Notes: generated by a model from the sequence alone, not told the origin. DNA of 64,000 nt from Acinetobacter baumannii (GCF_009759685.1 NZ_CP046654.1:372001-436000), one strand, 5' to 3'. Shown: positions 1-8,560, counted from the first letter of the stretch. Translations and numbers: made by a program.

Positions 1-76
1 CAACAGCTTCATCCGCCATTGCAGCACCAGCAGCAAGTAAAGCTGTAGTTGTCACTAAAACACGTAATACTTTCAT
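1..76 (-). CDS. Secreted protein, N-terminal fragment only
   Basis: The reading frame enters from the left edge and its ATG is at 76-74. The 25 visible residues begin with Lys, Val and Arg, followed by a hydrophobic stretch and an AAGAAMADEAV-like end. This is a textbook Sec signal peptide with cleavage expected after AMA. A strong AAGGAG ribosome binding site lies just upstream on the minus strand (about 85-90). The mature protein is outside the window, so its function cannot be read. An outer-membrane or periplasmic protein is the natural guess, but that is inference. Confidence 0.75.
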   Translation of the reverse strand, partial: MKVLRVLVTTTALLAAGAAMADEAV

Positions 77-370
77 CGTTTTCTCCTTAAGAAAAGGCTC
101 TGTTTTTAATTTATTCAGCTTGTGACAAAAATTATATTCAAGAGCATAGATTCTTTTTTATACAAAAACTGCTAGATTTCTGTTATTTTTTGATACAAAT
201 TGAGTTAAATTTTTATTTTCAAATCATTTTTGTGTAAAAAACACTTGATTATCTAATAAGCTTATTTTGGTTTAACTCATTTATACCTCAATTAAACGTA
301 ACACGTTTTTTCAAAGATTCTTGTCACAAATTAGTGTAAAATCTTTAAAATTTTTTATGGAAGGAAGATC
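77..370. other. Divergent intergenic region upstream of dapD
   Basis: This AT-rich, non-coding stretch lies between the leftward secreted-protein gene and dapD. The 9-mer TTGTGACAA at 120-128 is the reverse complement of TTGTCACAA at 321-329, so the same word faces outward near each end. I see no small reading frame with a ribosome binding site. Confidence 0.5.
321..349 (+). promoter_or_regulatory. Candidate dapD promoter
   Basis: TTGTCA (321-326) resembles a -35 box. Seventeen bases later TTTAAA (344-349) is a poor -10 box. The implied transcript leader would be only about 15 bases. This is a weak match given for orientation, not a confident call. Confidence 0.3.
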
Positions 371-1192
371 ATGTCTCAGCTTTCTACGATCATTGAGCAA
401 GCATTTGAAGACCGCGCAAATTTCACTGCAGCAGATTGCCCAAGCGAAATTCGCCAAGCTGTTGAAGAAGCAATTGCTGGTTTAGATAACGGTACACTTC
501 GAGTTGCAGAAAAAATCAATGGTGAATGGGTTGTTCATCAATGGTTAAAAAAAGCTGTTTTATTATCATTTAAACTTAATGACAATAAACCAATCGAGTC
601 ATGTGATCTTCGTTTCTACGACAAAGTTGAAACTAAATTCTCTGGTTGGACTGAAGAGCAATTTAAAGCTGCGGGTGTTCGTGTTGTTCCTCCTGCTGTT
701 GCTCGTCGTGGTAGTTTCCAAGCTAAAAATGTGGTGTTAATGCCATCTTATGTCAACATTGGTGCTTACGTAGATGAAGGCACAATGGTTGATACATGGG
801 CAACTGTAGGTTCATGTGCTCAAATCGGTAAAAACGTTCACTTATCAGGTGGTGTTGGTATCGGTGGTGTTTTAGAACCATTACAAGCTAACCCAACCAT
901 TATTGAAGACAACTGTTTTATCGGCGCACGTTCTGAAATCGTTGAAGGTGTTATTGTCGAAGAAGGCTCTGTTATTTCTATGGGTGTTTATATCGGTCAA
1001 TCTACACGTATTTATGATCGTGAGACTGGTGAAATCCATTATGGCCGTGTTCCTGCTGGCTCAGTTGTTGTACCAGGTAACTTACCGTCAGCTGATGGTA
1101 AATACAGCTTATACGCTGCAATTATCGTGAAAAAAGTTGATGCACAAACACGTGCAAAAACAAGTTTGAACGATTTGTTACGCGCTGACTAA
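371..1192 (+). CDS. dapD: 2,3,4,5-tetrahydropyridine-2,6-dicarboxylate N-succinyltransferase
   Basis: DapD catalyses the succinyl-CoA-dependent step of the succinylase branch of lysine and meso-diaminopimelate synthesis, feeding peptidoglycan and protein. The 273-residue length is that of the family. The N-terminal helical part is followed by a left-handed beta-helix made of hexapeptide repeats (about residues 105-215, with motifs such as [15 protein letters not shown] and [11 protein letters not shown]). An AAGGAAG ribosome binding site sits just before the ATG. The gene is monocistronic, closed by a strong terminator at 1210-1249. Confidence 0.97.
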
Positions 1193-1209
1193 TTTCAGTT
1201 TGATCAAAC

Positions 1210-1249
1210 ATCTCTACGATCAACACTGATCGTAGAGATTTTATTTTTT
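1210..1249 (+). terminator. Rho-independent terminator of dapD
   Basis: A perfect 12-bp stem (1210-1221 with 1228-1239) closes a six-base loop and is followed by a T-rich run. Confidence 0.9.
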
Positions 1250-1270
1250 ATATAGTGTGGTATTTCTAGA

Positions 1271-1981
1271 ATGGCTTCCTTACGTTCCTCTGCAATTCCT
1301 GTCTCTGACCCTGCGTCCGGTCTACGCATTACCGAGATTTTTTACTCCTTGCAGGGTGAAGCAAATGCCTCTGGCCTACCGACTGTATTTATTCGTCTCA
1401 CAGGTTGCCCTTTACGTTGTAGTTATTGCGACACCACTTATTCTTTTGAAGGTGGCGAACGCTTATCACTTGAGCACATTATTGAAACGGCTGAAAAATA
1501 TCAAACGCCTTATATTTGTGTAACAGGCGGTGAACCCCTAGCACAACCCAATTGCTTAATTTTATTACAAGGTTTATGTGACGCTGGTTTTGACGTTTCC
1601 CTAGAAACCAGTGGCGCTCTTGATGTATCAAGAGTGGATCCGCGTGTTTCAAAAGTCCTCGACTTAAAGACTCCAACTTCTGGTGAAGAACACCGTAATC
1701 TCATCAGTAATCTTGACCATTTAACACCGCGTGACCAAATCAAATTTGTGATTTGTAATCGTGAAGACTATGAATGGTCAAAACAACAAGTTGAACAATA
1801 TCAACTGCAAACCAAAGTCAGTACTGTCTGGTTCTCCCCTGCTTTTGCAGTTGAAAAAGGTGCTGTTGGCCTGCCACGTTTAGCACGTGATCTGGCACAG
1901 TGGATACTGGACGACAAACTGCCTGTACGTTTCCAGCTTCAGTTACATAAACTGCTCTGGAACGATGAATCAGGTCGCTAA
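1271..1981 (+). CDS. queE: 7-carboxy-7-deazaguanine synthase
   Basis: QueE is a radical SAM enzyme that contracts the ring of 6-carboxytetrahydropterin to 7-carboxy-7-deazaguanine on the way to queuosine in tRNA. The cluster-binding CxxxCxxC motif is visible as Cys46, Cys50 and Cys53 (GCPLRCSYC), and the substrate-binding N-terminus ITEIFYSLQGE is typical. A CVTGGEPL segment matches the SAM-binding GGE motif. The protein has 236 residues. No good ribosome binding site precedes the ATG, so the exact start is less certain than the identity. queC follows about 40 bases downstream, so the two are probably co-transcribed. No queD is nearby. Confidence 0.93.
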   Translation: MASLRSSAIPVSDPASGLRITEIFYSLQGEANASGLPTVFIRLTGCPLRCSYCDTTYSFEGGERLSLEHIIETAEKYQTPYICVTGGEPLAQPNCLILLQGLCDAGFDVSLETSGALDVSRVDPRVSKVLDLKTPTSGEEHRNLISNLDHLTPRDQIKFVICNREDYEWSKQQVEQYQLQTKVSTVWFSPAFAVEKGAVGLPRLARDLAQWILDDKLPVRFQLQLHKLLWNDESGR

Positions 1982-2021
1982 TCGTTCAATAAAATAAATC
2001 ATTCCGAATATGGAGAAAAAT

Positions 2022-2693
2022 ATGCGCCCTCGTGCCATTGTTTTACTTTCAGGCGGCTTAGACTCAACCACTTGCCTAGCTTGGGCACAAGCGCGCTATG
2101 AATGTATTGCTATTAGTTTTATGTATGGTCAACGCTCAACCACTGAACTTGATGCTGCAAAAGCATTAGCTCAGCGTGCAGGTGTTGAACATCGTGTAAT
2201 TAATATCGATTTAGCCAATTTAGGCGGGTCTGCACTTACAGATCATAACATTGCTGTACCAGAACAATTACAAGAAGGTATTCCTGTAACTTATGTACCA
2301 GCACGTAACACAATTTTCCTCTCTTATGCCTTAGCAGCTGCAGAAGTTTTCAATGCTGAAGCGATTGTTATTGGCATCAATGCCGTTGATTATTCAGGAT
2401 ATCCTGACTGTCGCCCAGAATTTATTGATGCTTTTGCCAATATGGCTCGTTTAGCAACTAAAGCTGGCGTGGAAGGAAAACCTCTTAAATTTGAAACACC
2501 CCTGTTACATTTATCCAAAGCGAATATTATACGTTTAGGGATTGAACATGGCGTAGACTATAGTCAAACGGTATCTTGCTACCAAGCAGATGCTCAAGGA
2601 CGTGCGTGTGGTAAATGTGACAGTTGCCGTTTGCGTAAAGAAGGCTTTATCGATGCTGGTGTTACCGATCCAACACGCTATATACCGCAATAA
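2022..2693 (+). CDS. queC: 7-cyano-7-deazaguanine synthase
   Basis: QueC converts 7-carboxy-7-deazaguanine to preQ0 using ATP and ammonia, the step after QueE. The PP-loop SGGLDS is at residues 10-15, and the C-terminal zinc site is formed by the Cys residues of [18 protein letters not shown]. An in-frame ATG at 2010 is possible, but GGAG at 2012-2015 overlaps it and is correctly spaced for the ATG at 2022, so I chose 2022 (223 residues). It is likely in one transcript with queE and the secreted protein gene 13 bases downstream. Confidence 0.95.
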
Positions 2694-2706
2694 GTAGGTA
2701 AAATTT

Positions 2707-3123
2707 ATGAAGTTGTTAAAATCAAATCTTATTCTTTCATCTTTATTCTCAGCAGCTGCACTTATGGCTGGTTCAGCTCAAGCAGCTGAAAACCCAGTTC
2801 AAGCAGCATATAAAAGCACTAACGTTAAAGGTGCATTAATCAACGTTTGTAAAGACCAAACTGCAAAAGGCGGTAAATTAAGTTCAGCTGAAGTTAGCAA
2901 ATTCTGTAGCTGCCAAGTTGAAGCGCAAGGTAAAGTGACTGAAGCACAAAAATGGGAAATTCAAAGCGCAATCAATGCGAAGAAAAGCCCAAGTTCTTTA
3001 GCTTTTGTACAACAGCAAAACCGTGACCTTAAAGCATGTTTCGGTCCTCAGTTAACAACTAAGCTTGAGAAACTAACTGAAGAAGCAATGAAAGCAGCTC
3101 AACAACAAGCTCCTAAAAAATAA
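2707..3123 (+). CDS. Small secreted protein of unknown function
   Basis: This 138-residue protein begins with a clear Sec signal peptide, with cleavage expected after AGSAQA near residue 26. The mature part is mostly helical and lysine/alanine/glutamine-rich. It has four cysteines (one in NVCKDQ, two in FCSCQ, one in ACFG) that could form two disulfides in the periplasm. The C-terminus is AQQQAPKK. The gene starts 13 bases after queC and ends in a strong terminator, so it probably shares the que transcript, although the product is extracytoplasmic and no link to queuosine is evident. I do not recognise the family. Confidence 0.85.
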   Translation: MKLLKSNLILSSLFSAAALMAGSAQAAENPVQAAYKSTNVKGALINVCKDQTAKGGKLSSAEVSKFCSCQVEAQGKVTEAQKWEIQSAINAKKSPSSLAFVQQQNRDLKACFGPQLTTKLEKLTEEAMKAAQQQAPKK

Positions 3124-3142
3124 GCTTTTGTTGCTCCAAATT

Positions 3143-3169
3143 AAGCCTGCATTTATGCAGGCTTTTTTA
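3143..3169 (+). terminator. Rho-independent terminator
   Basis: A stem AAGCCTGC (3143-3150) pairs with GCAGGCTT (3157-3164) and runs into six T residues. It ends the queE-queC-secreted protein unit. Confidence 0.9.
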
Positions 3170-3213
3170 TAGCTCTGTTAAAATGACACCGATCTCTTCA
3201 TTCGAAATAAGTC

Positions 3214-3900
3214 ATGCAGGAACAATGGAAAACTAACGCACATAACAGACCGTCAATTGTCTCCTTTAGTGGAGGTAAAGATAGCTCTCTTGCACTTTAT
3301 CATGCCATGCAAACTGGTAACGTAATTGGTTTAATCGTTATGCTGGAAGAGCAAGGACAACGCTCCCGTTCACATGCAATGCCACTTGATATTATTCGGG
3401 CGCAAGCACAAGCAATTGGCTTACCTGTATTTATGGCATCTTCTAGCTGGAATGACTATGAAAATAAATTCATCAACTTATTAAATGAAGCCAAACAAAA
3501 AGGTGCTGAGGTACTGGTTACAGGTGATTTAGATATGCCGGAACATGGTTGTTGGCATGATCGTGTTACTAAAACAGTGGGCCTTAAATTAGGAATGCCG
3601 CTCTGGCTACGGCCCCATCGTGAAGTTGTTGAAGAATTTATTCAACTTGGATTTCAGAGTGTAGTTGTGACTGTAAACCTTAAACTCGGAATGAAGGTGG
3701 AAGATTTAGGTCAAGTGTTATCGTTAGAATATATACAGAAACTTGAAAACCGTGGAATTGATCCATGTGGAGAAGGTGGTGAATTTCATACCACTGTGAT
3801 TGATGGTCCAATTTTTAACAAAGCTATTCCTGTAAGAAAGCTCGATATTGTTTATCATGAAGAATATGCTTTTTTACCACTTGAATTAGATCAAATTTAA
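3214..3900 (+). CDS. Dph6/DUF71-family PP-loop ATP-binding protein
   Basis: The protein has 228 residues. An N-terminal PP-loop (SFSGGKDSS, near residues 18-26) binds ATP, and the C-terminal half carries the family signature GEGGEFHT (about residues 187-194). This family includes eukaryotic and archaeal diphthamide synthetase (Dph6). Bacteria lack diphthamide, and bacterial members have been proposed on comparative-genomic grounds to act in B12 salvage or another amidation. The reaction here is therefore unknown. It is 17 bases upstream of a peroxiredoxin gene and probably shares a transcript with it. No strong ribosome binding site is seen before the ATG. Confidence 0.85.
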   Translation: MQEQWKTNAHNRPSIVSFSGGKDSSLALYHAMQTGNVIGLIVMLEEQGQRSRSHAMPLDIIRAQAQAIGLPVFMASSSWNDYENKFINLLNEAKQKGAEVLVTGDLDMPEHGCWHDRVTKTVGLKLGMPLWLRPHREVVEEFIQLGFQSVVVTVNLKLGMKVEDLGQVLSLEYIQKLENRGIDPCGEGGEFHTTVIDGPIFNKAIPVRKLDIVYHEEYAFLPLELDQI

Positions 3901-3917
3901 CTTTTAAAGGATAAGAA

Positions 3918-4379
3918 ATGTCTGAGAATATTCAACTGCCAAATCAGGTTTTCCCAACCACACACGGCGAAGTTAATTTGGCTGAAGTCGATAATGAATG
4001 GCTGATTATTTACTTCTACCCTAAAGACTCAACGCCAGGCTGTACAACACAAGCTGTCGGCTTTTCTTGTTTAAAAGATCAATTTGATGCTTTAGGTGCT
4101 CGCATTTTTGGAGTATCACGCGACTCGGTAAAAGCCCATCAAAACTTTACAGAAAAGCAGGCACTGACAATCGATTTAATTAGTGACAAAGAAGAAGTAC
4201 TTTGCAAACACTTTGATGTGATTAAAGAAAAGAATATGTATGGGAAAAAAGTAATGGGGATCGAACGCTCTACTTTTATTTTCCATAATAAAACCTTAGT
4301 TAAAAGTTACCGTAAGGTGAAAGCGGCCGGCCATGCTGAACAGGTTTTAGAAGATTTAAAAGCATTACAAACAGCTTAA
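3918..4379 (+). CDS. bcp: Peroxiredoxin, BCP/PrxQ type
   Basis: This thiol peroxidase reduces hydroperoxides in the cytoplasm at the expense of thioredoxin. The AhpC/TSA fold is recognised from YPKDSTPGCTTQA, where the cysteine of PGCT is the peroxidatic residue (about residue 48). A further cysteine (SCLKD) five residues later is the usual PrxQ resolving position. The length of 153 residues is normal. AAGGAT precedes the start. A terminator follows at 4398-4426. Confidence 0.92.
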   Translation: MSENIQLPNQVFPTTHGEVNLAEVDNEWLIIYFYPKDSTPGCTTQAVGFSCLKDQFDALGARIFGVSRDSVKAHQNFTEKQALTIDLISDKEEVLCKHFDVIKEKNMYGKKVMGIERSTFIFHNKTLVKSYRKVKAAGHAEQVLEDLKALQTA

Positions 4380-4397
4380 TTAATAAGCTTGGGTAAC

Positions 4398-4426
4398 AAA
4401 AAAGCGAGTTGAATACTCGCTTTTTT
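4398..4426 (+). terminator. Rho-independent terminator after bcp
   Basis: A 12-bp stem (4398-4409 with 4415-4426), GC-rich in the centre (GCGAGT/ACTCGC), ends in six T residues. The loop is five bases. Confidence 0.9.
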
Positions 4427-4504
4427 ACACGCACATAAATTGCTCAGCCATTTTAATTTGGCGTATGATAAAAATATTAAAATAACTCGAACTCAGGCAT
4501 TGCT

Positions 4505-5074
4505 ATGAATCTACTAAAAGTTTGTACTTTATTGCCTTGTAGCCTTGTTATTGCTGCCTGCTCCGTTAATTCATCAAGCACTCCTCCTACACTGAGCTCT
4601 TCTACACCACAAGTTCAAAAATCATCGATAGAAATAAGCTGCCAAGATTTACAAAATCCTGCTTACCGACAAGCTGTGCTTAATGCAATTAATCAAATTC
4701 GACAAGATTCTCGTCAATGTGGTCAGCAGTATTTTTCTGCAGCTAAACCTTTAAGCTGGAATAATAATTTATATCAAGGTGCAAATGCTCACTCTAAAGA
4801 TATGGCAAATAACAACTTTCTTGGGCATGTTGGCTCAACAGGTTTAGATTTAAGAGCGAGATTAAAAAAATATCATATGCTGAGTAAAGCCAATGGTGAG
4901 AATGTCGCGAGTGGACAAAAAACTTTAAATGAGGTCATGGCTAAATGGATCGCCAGTCCTCTGCATTGCAGTAATATTATGAACCCTAGATATACCGAAT
5001 ATGCCATTGCATGTGCTTCTGACCAGTCTGCTAAACAAAAAAGCTATTGGACACAACAATTTGCAGGTTTTTAA
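4505..5074 (+). CDS. CAP-domain (SCP/PR1-like) lipoprotein
   Basis: This 189-residue protein has an N-terminal lipoprotein signal with a lipobox ending IAAC (Cys19), followed by a Ser/Thr/Pro-rich linker to about residue 45. A CAP domain fills the rest: ANAHSKDMA, FLGHVGSTG, GENVASG and the HCSNIMNP segment are its conserved elements, including the His and Glu residues that line the cavity. Bacterial CAP proteins are secreted or envelope proteins with poorly defined functions, so the role is open. It is a single gene with its own upstream spacer. Confidence 0.9.
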   Translation: MNLLKVCTLLPCSLVIAACSVNSSSTPPTLSSSTPQVQKSSIEISCQDLQNPAYRQAVLNAINQIRQDSRQCGQQYFSAAKPLSWNNNLYQGANAHSKDMANNNFLGHVGSTGLDLRARLKKYHMLSKANGENVASGQKTLNEVMAKWIASPLHCSNIMNPRYTEYAIACASDQSAKQKSYWTQQFAGF

Positions 5075-5145
5075 AGTAGACTCAAAAAAGCATCAAAAAA
5101 ATTCAATCTACTTTTAAAAACCAGAGATTCTTTAGTTAGATCGAC

Positions 5146-5736
5146 TCATTCTTTATGAGACGACACGGTTTCCTCAATATTTGAATGGTCTGCCTGTAAA
5201 AACTTTTGCTGTAGCTGTAAATATAACGGTGTATTTTGGAATTCTTCCAAAAATTGAATAGTGCCTTTGGGAAATGCATCCGTTTTAATTTTGCCCTGAT
5301 AGTAGGCTTCACGCATTGGAGTGGCAGAAATCGAATCTTTCAAGCTATCAAGTTCGACCATCACCCATTCTGGAAATAGTCGTAAATAATAAGATGACTC
5401 ATCTTTGAAGTGGCCAATCAAACCAACTTTTGAGTTCGGTTCTATTACACCATTTACTAATGATTTAACCTGTTTTACCCACTTCTCATCATTATAAACA
5501 TCAACCACATGTACAAAACGAATGCGCTTTTGCTCATCTAATGAAAAATTAGATAAAATCATTTGTTCTCGTTCAATTGCAAGAAACGGATTTTTTATAT
5601 TACGTTCCATTTGGGCAGAACCTAAAGCCAAAATCACATAGCGACTTTGTTGCAGTGCAATTTCAATCGTTTGCATATGTGCCAAATGAAATGGCTGAAA
5701 ACGACCTATAAAAACGAGATAGTCAAATGTATACAT
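5146..5736 (-). CDS. nadM: Nicotinamide-nucleotide adenylyltransferase, NadM type
   Basis: The product joins NMN with ATP to give NAD. The HxGH-type nucleotidyltransferase motif appears as GRFQPFHLAH, and the C-terminal ISATPMREA segment is the ISSTxxR-like motif. I placed the start at the ATG at 5736 (196 residues), because the longer frame to 5820 adds 28 residues unlike the family and overlaps promoter-like DNA. Some NadM proteins carry a C-terminal Nudix domain. This one stops after the transferase domain. Acinetobacter is known to use NadM for NMN salvage. It diverges from the enoyl-CoA hydratase gene. Confidence 0.85.
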   Translation of the reverse strand: MYTFDYLVFIGRFQPFHLAHMQTIEIALQQSRYVILALGSAQMERNIKNPFLAIEREQMILSNFSLDEQKRIRFVHVVDVYNDEKWVKQVKSLVNGVIEPNSKVGLIGHFKDESSYYLRLFPEWVMVELDSLKDSISATPMREAYYQGKIKTDAFPKGTIQFLEEFQNTPLYLQLQQKFLQADHSNIEETVSSHKE

Positions 5737-5845
5737 AATTAGTTTTTCACTTTTTATGAACTCACCAGTTACGCTCATTACAAAAAATATGCGCCATAAT
5801 GAGAACCTAAAAATCAACAACGTGGTTTAAAGCAAGGATAGTACG

Positions 5846-6646
5846 ATGACACTTAGCTGTATTCAACAACCTCATCAACATTTACAAGCAAATTTAGAAG
5901 GTGGCGTACTCACCTTAGCCATAAATCGCCCAGAAGCAAAAAATGCATTATATGGCGAACTTTACTTATGGATTGCCAAAGCACTTGATGAAGCCGACCA
6001 AAATAAAGATGTACGAGTAATCGTTCTACGTGGTGCCGAACATGATTTTACCGCTGGTAATGACATGAAAGATTTTATGGGTTTTGTACAAAATCCGAAT
6101 GCTGGTCCAGCAGGTCAAGTTCCTCCATTTGTACTCCTTAAATCTGCTGCCAGATTATCGAAGCCGCTTATTATTGCAGTAAAAGGCGTGGCAATTGGTA
6201 TTGGTGTTACGATTTTATTACAGGCAGACCTCGTTTTTGCCGACAATACGGCCCTCTTTCAAATTCCTTTTGTTAGCCTTGGGCTTTCTCCTGAAGGTGG
6301 TGCAAGTCAATTATTGGTTAAACAAGCTGGTTATCACAAAGCAGCTGAACTTCTGTTTACTGCGAAAAAGTTCAATGCAGAAACTGCTGTACAAGCTGGT
6401 TTAGTTAATGAAATCGTTGAAGATGCTTATGCCACTGCTCAGGCAACTGCCCAACACTTAACAGCTTTACCGCTTGCTTCATTAAAACAAACCAAAGCAT
6501 TAATGAAACATGATTTAGATCAGATTATTGAATGTATTGACCATGAAGCAGAAATCTTTATGCAACGCGTTCAATCACCAGAAATGCTAGAAGCTGTGCA
6601 GGCATTTATGCAAAAACGTAAACCGGACTTTTCACAGTTTAATTAA
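5846..6646 (+). CDS. Enoyl-CoA hydratase/isomerase family protein
   Basis: This 266-residue crotonase-fold enzyme should act on an acyl-CoA thioester. The first oxyanion-hole element is in HDFTAGNDM and the second in KGVAIGIGVTIL. SLGLSPEGGAS covers the position of the catalytic glutamate seen in hydratases, so a hydratase or isomerase activity is plausible. Substrate and pathway cannot be assigned because no other fatty-acid genes are adjacent. AAGGAT provides the ribosome binding site. The stop overlaps the convergent NIF3-like gene by four bases. Confidence 0.9.
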   Translation: MTLSCIQQPHQHLQANLEGGVLTLAINRPEAKNALYGELYLWIAKALDEADQNKDVRVIVLRGAEHDFTAGNDMKDFMGFVQNPNAGPAGQVPPFVLLKSAARLSKPLIIAVKGVAIGIGVTILLQADLVFADNTALFQIPFVSLGLSPEGGASQLLVKQAGYHKAAELLFTAKKFNAETAVQAGLVNEIVEDAYATAQATAQHLTALPLASLKQTKALMKHDLDQIIECIDHEAEIFMQRVQSPEMLEAVQAFMQKRKPDFSQFN

Positions 6647-6960
6647 AAATCAACTTCTATGATTTGAATAAACTCAAAGGCAGGCTCTTCGTAAGGATGG
6701 CTTGCCTTTAATGCTTTTGCCACTGCACTTGCCTTTTCTTCAAGCACAATCGTTTCAACACGCCATTCGTCAACTTGCTCAAGTTCACCTAGCTCTCCAA
6801 TATAAGGGTCAGCTCCTTTAACTGGCTTGAATTGCCCTATTCCTTTAACTTGCCAAGCACATTGTTCATAGTTCCCTATCCCACCTGCTCCGGCCGCAAA
6901 TATAGACTGTTTAGTCGACTCAAGATGTGACTCTGGTACGTAATAAATCAGCTTTAACAT
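6643..6960 (-). CDS. NIF3/YqfO-like small protein
   Basis: At 105 residues the protein matches the small, CutA-like fold domain found inserted in NIF3/YqfO proteins and also as a stand-alone protein. Typical elements are the opening KLIYYVPESH, the GAGGIGNYEQCAW segment and the closing SHPYEEPAFE motif. Biochemical function is not established for this family, although metal binding is often suggested. It overlaps the stop of the convergent hydratase gene by four bases and ends without a terminator between them. Confidence 0.85.
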   Translation of the reverse strand: MLKLIYYVPESHLESTKQSIFAAGAGGIGNYEQCAWQVKGIGQFKPVKGADPYIGELGELEQVDEWRVETIVLEEKASAVAKALKASHPYEEPAFEFIQIIEVDF

Positions 6961-7028
6961 GAATAGAATGACTCAAAACTAGTAAATTTGCTTTAAATCA
7001 TACCCTTTAAGAAGACTCCGAATCAAAG

Positions 7029-7154
7029 TCAGCTCATCATTGCTAAATAATTTGCTCCAATAAAAAGTATTTGTATGGCAAGCGCCAAGCCAAATAAACG
7101 CCAGCCTTTATCTCTTGTGTACATCGTTCTTATGTGATTTTTGTTTTTCATCAT
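7029..7154 (-). CDS. 41-residue membrane protein with a KGW motif
   Basis: A short frame begins at the ATG at 7154 (a second ATG follows at 7151) and ends at TGA 7031-7029. The product begins MMKNKNHIRTMYTRDKGWR and continues with one hydrophobic helix (FGLALAIQILFIGANYLAM), so it is basic inside and single-pass. A CGGAG ribosome binding site lies about seven bases upstream, which supports translation. I believe similar KGW small proteins are annotated in Acinetobacter genomes, but I cannot verify this here. Function unknown. Confidence 0.65.
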   Translation of the reverse strand: MMKNKNHIRTMYTRDKGWRLFGLALAIQILFIGANYLAMMS

Positions 7155-7354
7155 TTTGATCTCCGATTTTTATCGTTGTTACAGAGAAAGCAAAAATTGA
7201 ACCAACAGCAATCCAAGCATAAGGGGTTAAATACACTTATGTCTATACTCTTATAGATTTTCTTAAAGTCCTTAAAAAACGTATTTTCTTACCTTTACTT
7301 TAAGTTTAAAGAAAATTTATCTAATTCAGTGAGCTATCATTATTCTGGATCATT
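7155..7354. other. AT-rich spacer
   Basis: This spacer lies downstream of the MFS gene and upstream of the small KGW gene, both leftward. It should hold the promoter of the small gene. I see no other reading frame with a ribosome binding site and no clear terminator. Confidence 0.4.
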
Positions 7355-8560
7355 TTAAACATTCGATTCCTTTAAATATCTGTTCTCATATACGGTCATC
7401 ATAAATGCTAAACCACATAAAATGACAAAACCACAAGTCATTGGAATTAATGTGCCGTTATATAATTGCCCAATAATAGAGGCAAGAATAAGCGACAATA
7501 CGGACGAAGCTGCACCAATAATAGCTGATGCCATACCAGCTACATGTCCCATAGGTTCCATTGCAATCGCGTTTAAATTACCAAATAAAGTTCCAAATAA
7601 TAAAAATAAAATACAGGCATAAAGCATAAACATCCAAAATGCTACAGTCACACCTATAAGTTGAATCCCTAAGAAAATTAATGAAATTAAGCACAAACCG
7701 AGAAAGCCATAAATACAGATTGGACGCATACCAAACTTCATGACAATTTTAGAATTGGTAAATGAAGCAATGCCCATTACACCAGCAAGCACAGCAAAAT
7801 AAGCACTAAACTCTTGCCCTGTTTTACCAAACTGCTGCATAAAAATTTGCTGAGAAGTACCTAAGTAACCAATAAATCCACCAAAGCAAAAGCCTGCACA
7901 TAACAAATAGCTCATGGTGGTCTTATTACTTACAACTTCTTTGAACCCATCTTGAAATGCTTGTAACCGCATAGGTAAACGATTTTCAGGAAGTAACGTC
8001 TCTTCTAATCGTAAAGCGACCCACGCTCCAACGACAGTTGCATAGATCATGTATAAAACAAAAATATCACGCCAACCAAAGAAGTGAATAATGAGTTGTC
8101 CCAGACTTGGTGCAATCGCTGGAGCGACCATAAATACCATCATGATTAAGGACATAATACGGGCCATCTGAGCACCGCTGTATTTATCTCGCACAATGGA
8201 AATTGAGGCGACATAAGGACCTGAAACCCCAATACCCTGAATAAAGCGACCTACTAAAAACCATTCAAAACTTTGTGTGGTAAAGCACAATAAACTTCCC
8301 AAAAAGTAGATGATAATACCGGTAAATAAAATACGTTTTCGTCCAATCGCATCGGAAAGTGGTCCTGCAATCAACTGCCCTATTGTCATGCCGGAGAAAA
8401 TACCAATAATGACCCACTGGGTCTGATTATTATTCTTTAATTCAAAAACTCGTCCAACCTCACCTAAAGCAGGCAACACCGCATCTATCGAAAAAGACAC
8501 GATAGACATGAGTAATGCCATCAAAAGTGCAAACTCACGGAAATGGATTTTTGACTTCAT
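7355..8560 (-). CDS. MFS drug efflux transporter, Bcr/CflA type
   Basis: This 401-residue inner-membrane protein shows about twelve hydrophobic helices. Major facilitator motif A appears between helices 2 and 3 as GPLSDAIGRKR, and the antiporter motif region is seen as GIGVSGPYVASI in helix 5. The opening ALLMALLMSIVSFSIDAVLPALGE is typical of the Bcr/CflA DHA1 drug-proton antiporters. The exported compound cannot be read from sequence. The gene appears monocistronic. Confidence 0.9.
   Translation of the reverse strand: MKSKIHFREFALLMALLMSIVSFSIDAVLPALGEVGRVFELKNNNQTQWVIIGIFSGMTIGQLIAGPLSDAIGRKRILFTGIIIYFLGSLLCFTTQSFEWFLVGRFIQGIGVSGPYVASISIVRDKYSGAQMARIMSLIMMVFMVAPAIAPSLGQLIIHFFGWRDIFVLYMIYATVVGAWVALRLEETLLPENRLPMRLQAFQDGFKEVVSNKTTMSYLLCAGFCFGGFIGYLGTSQQIFMQQFGKTGQEFSAYFAVLAGVMGIASFTNSKIVMKFGMRPICIYGFLGLCLISLIFLGIQLIGVTVAFWMFMLYACILFLLFGTLFGNLNAIAMEPMGHVAGMASAIIGAASSVLSLILASIIGQLYNGTLIPMTCGFVILCGLAFMMTVYENRYLKESNV

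Noticed and set aside
5737..5820. N-terminal extension of nadM
   Set aside because: The 28 residues do not resemble the family, and the DNA looks like the nadM promoter region between divergent genes.
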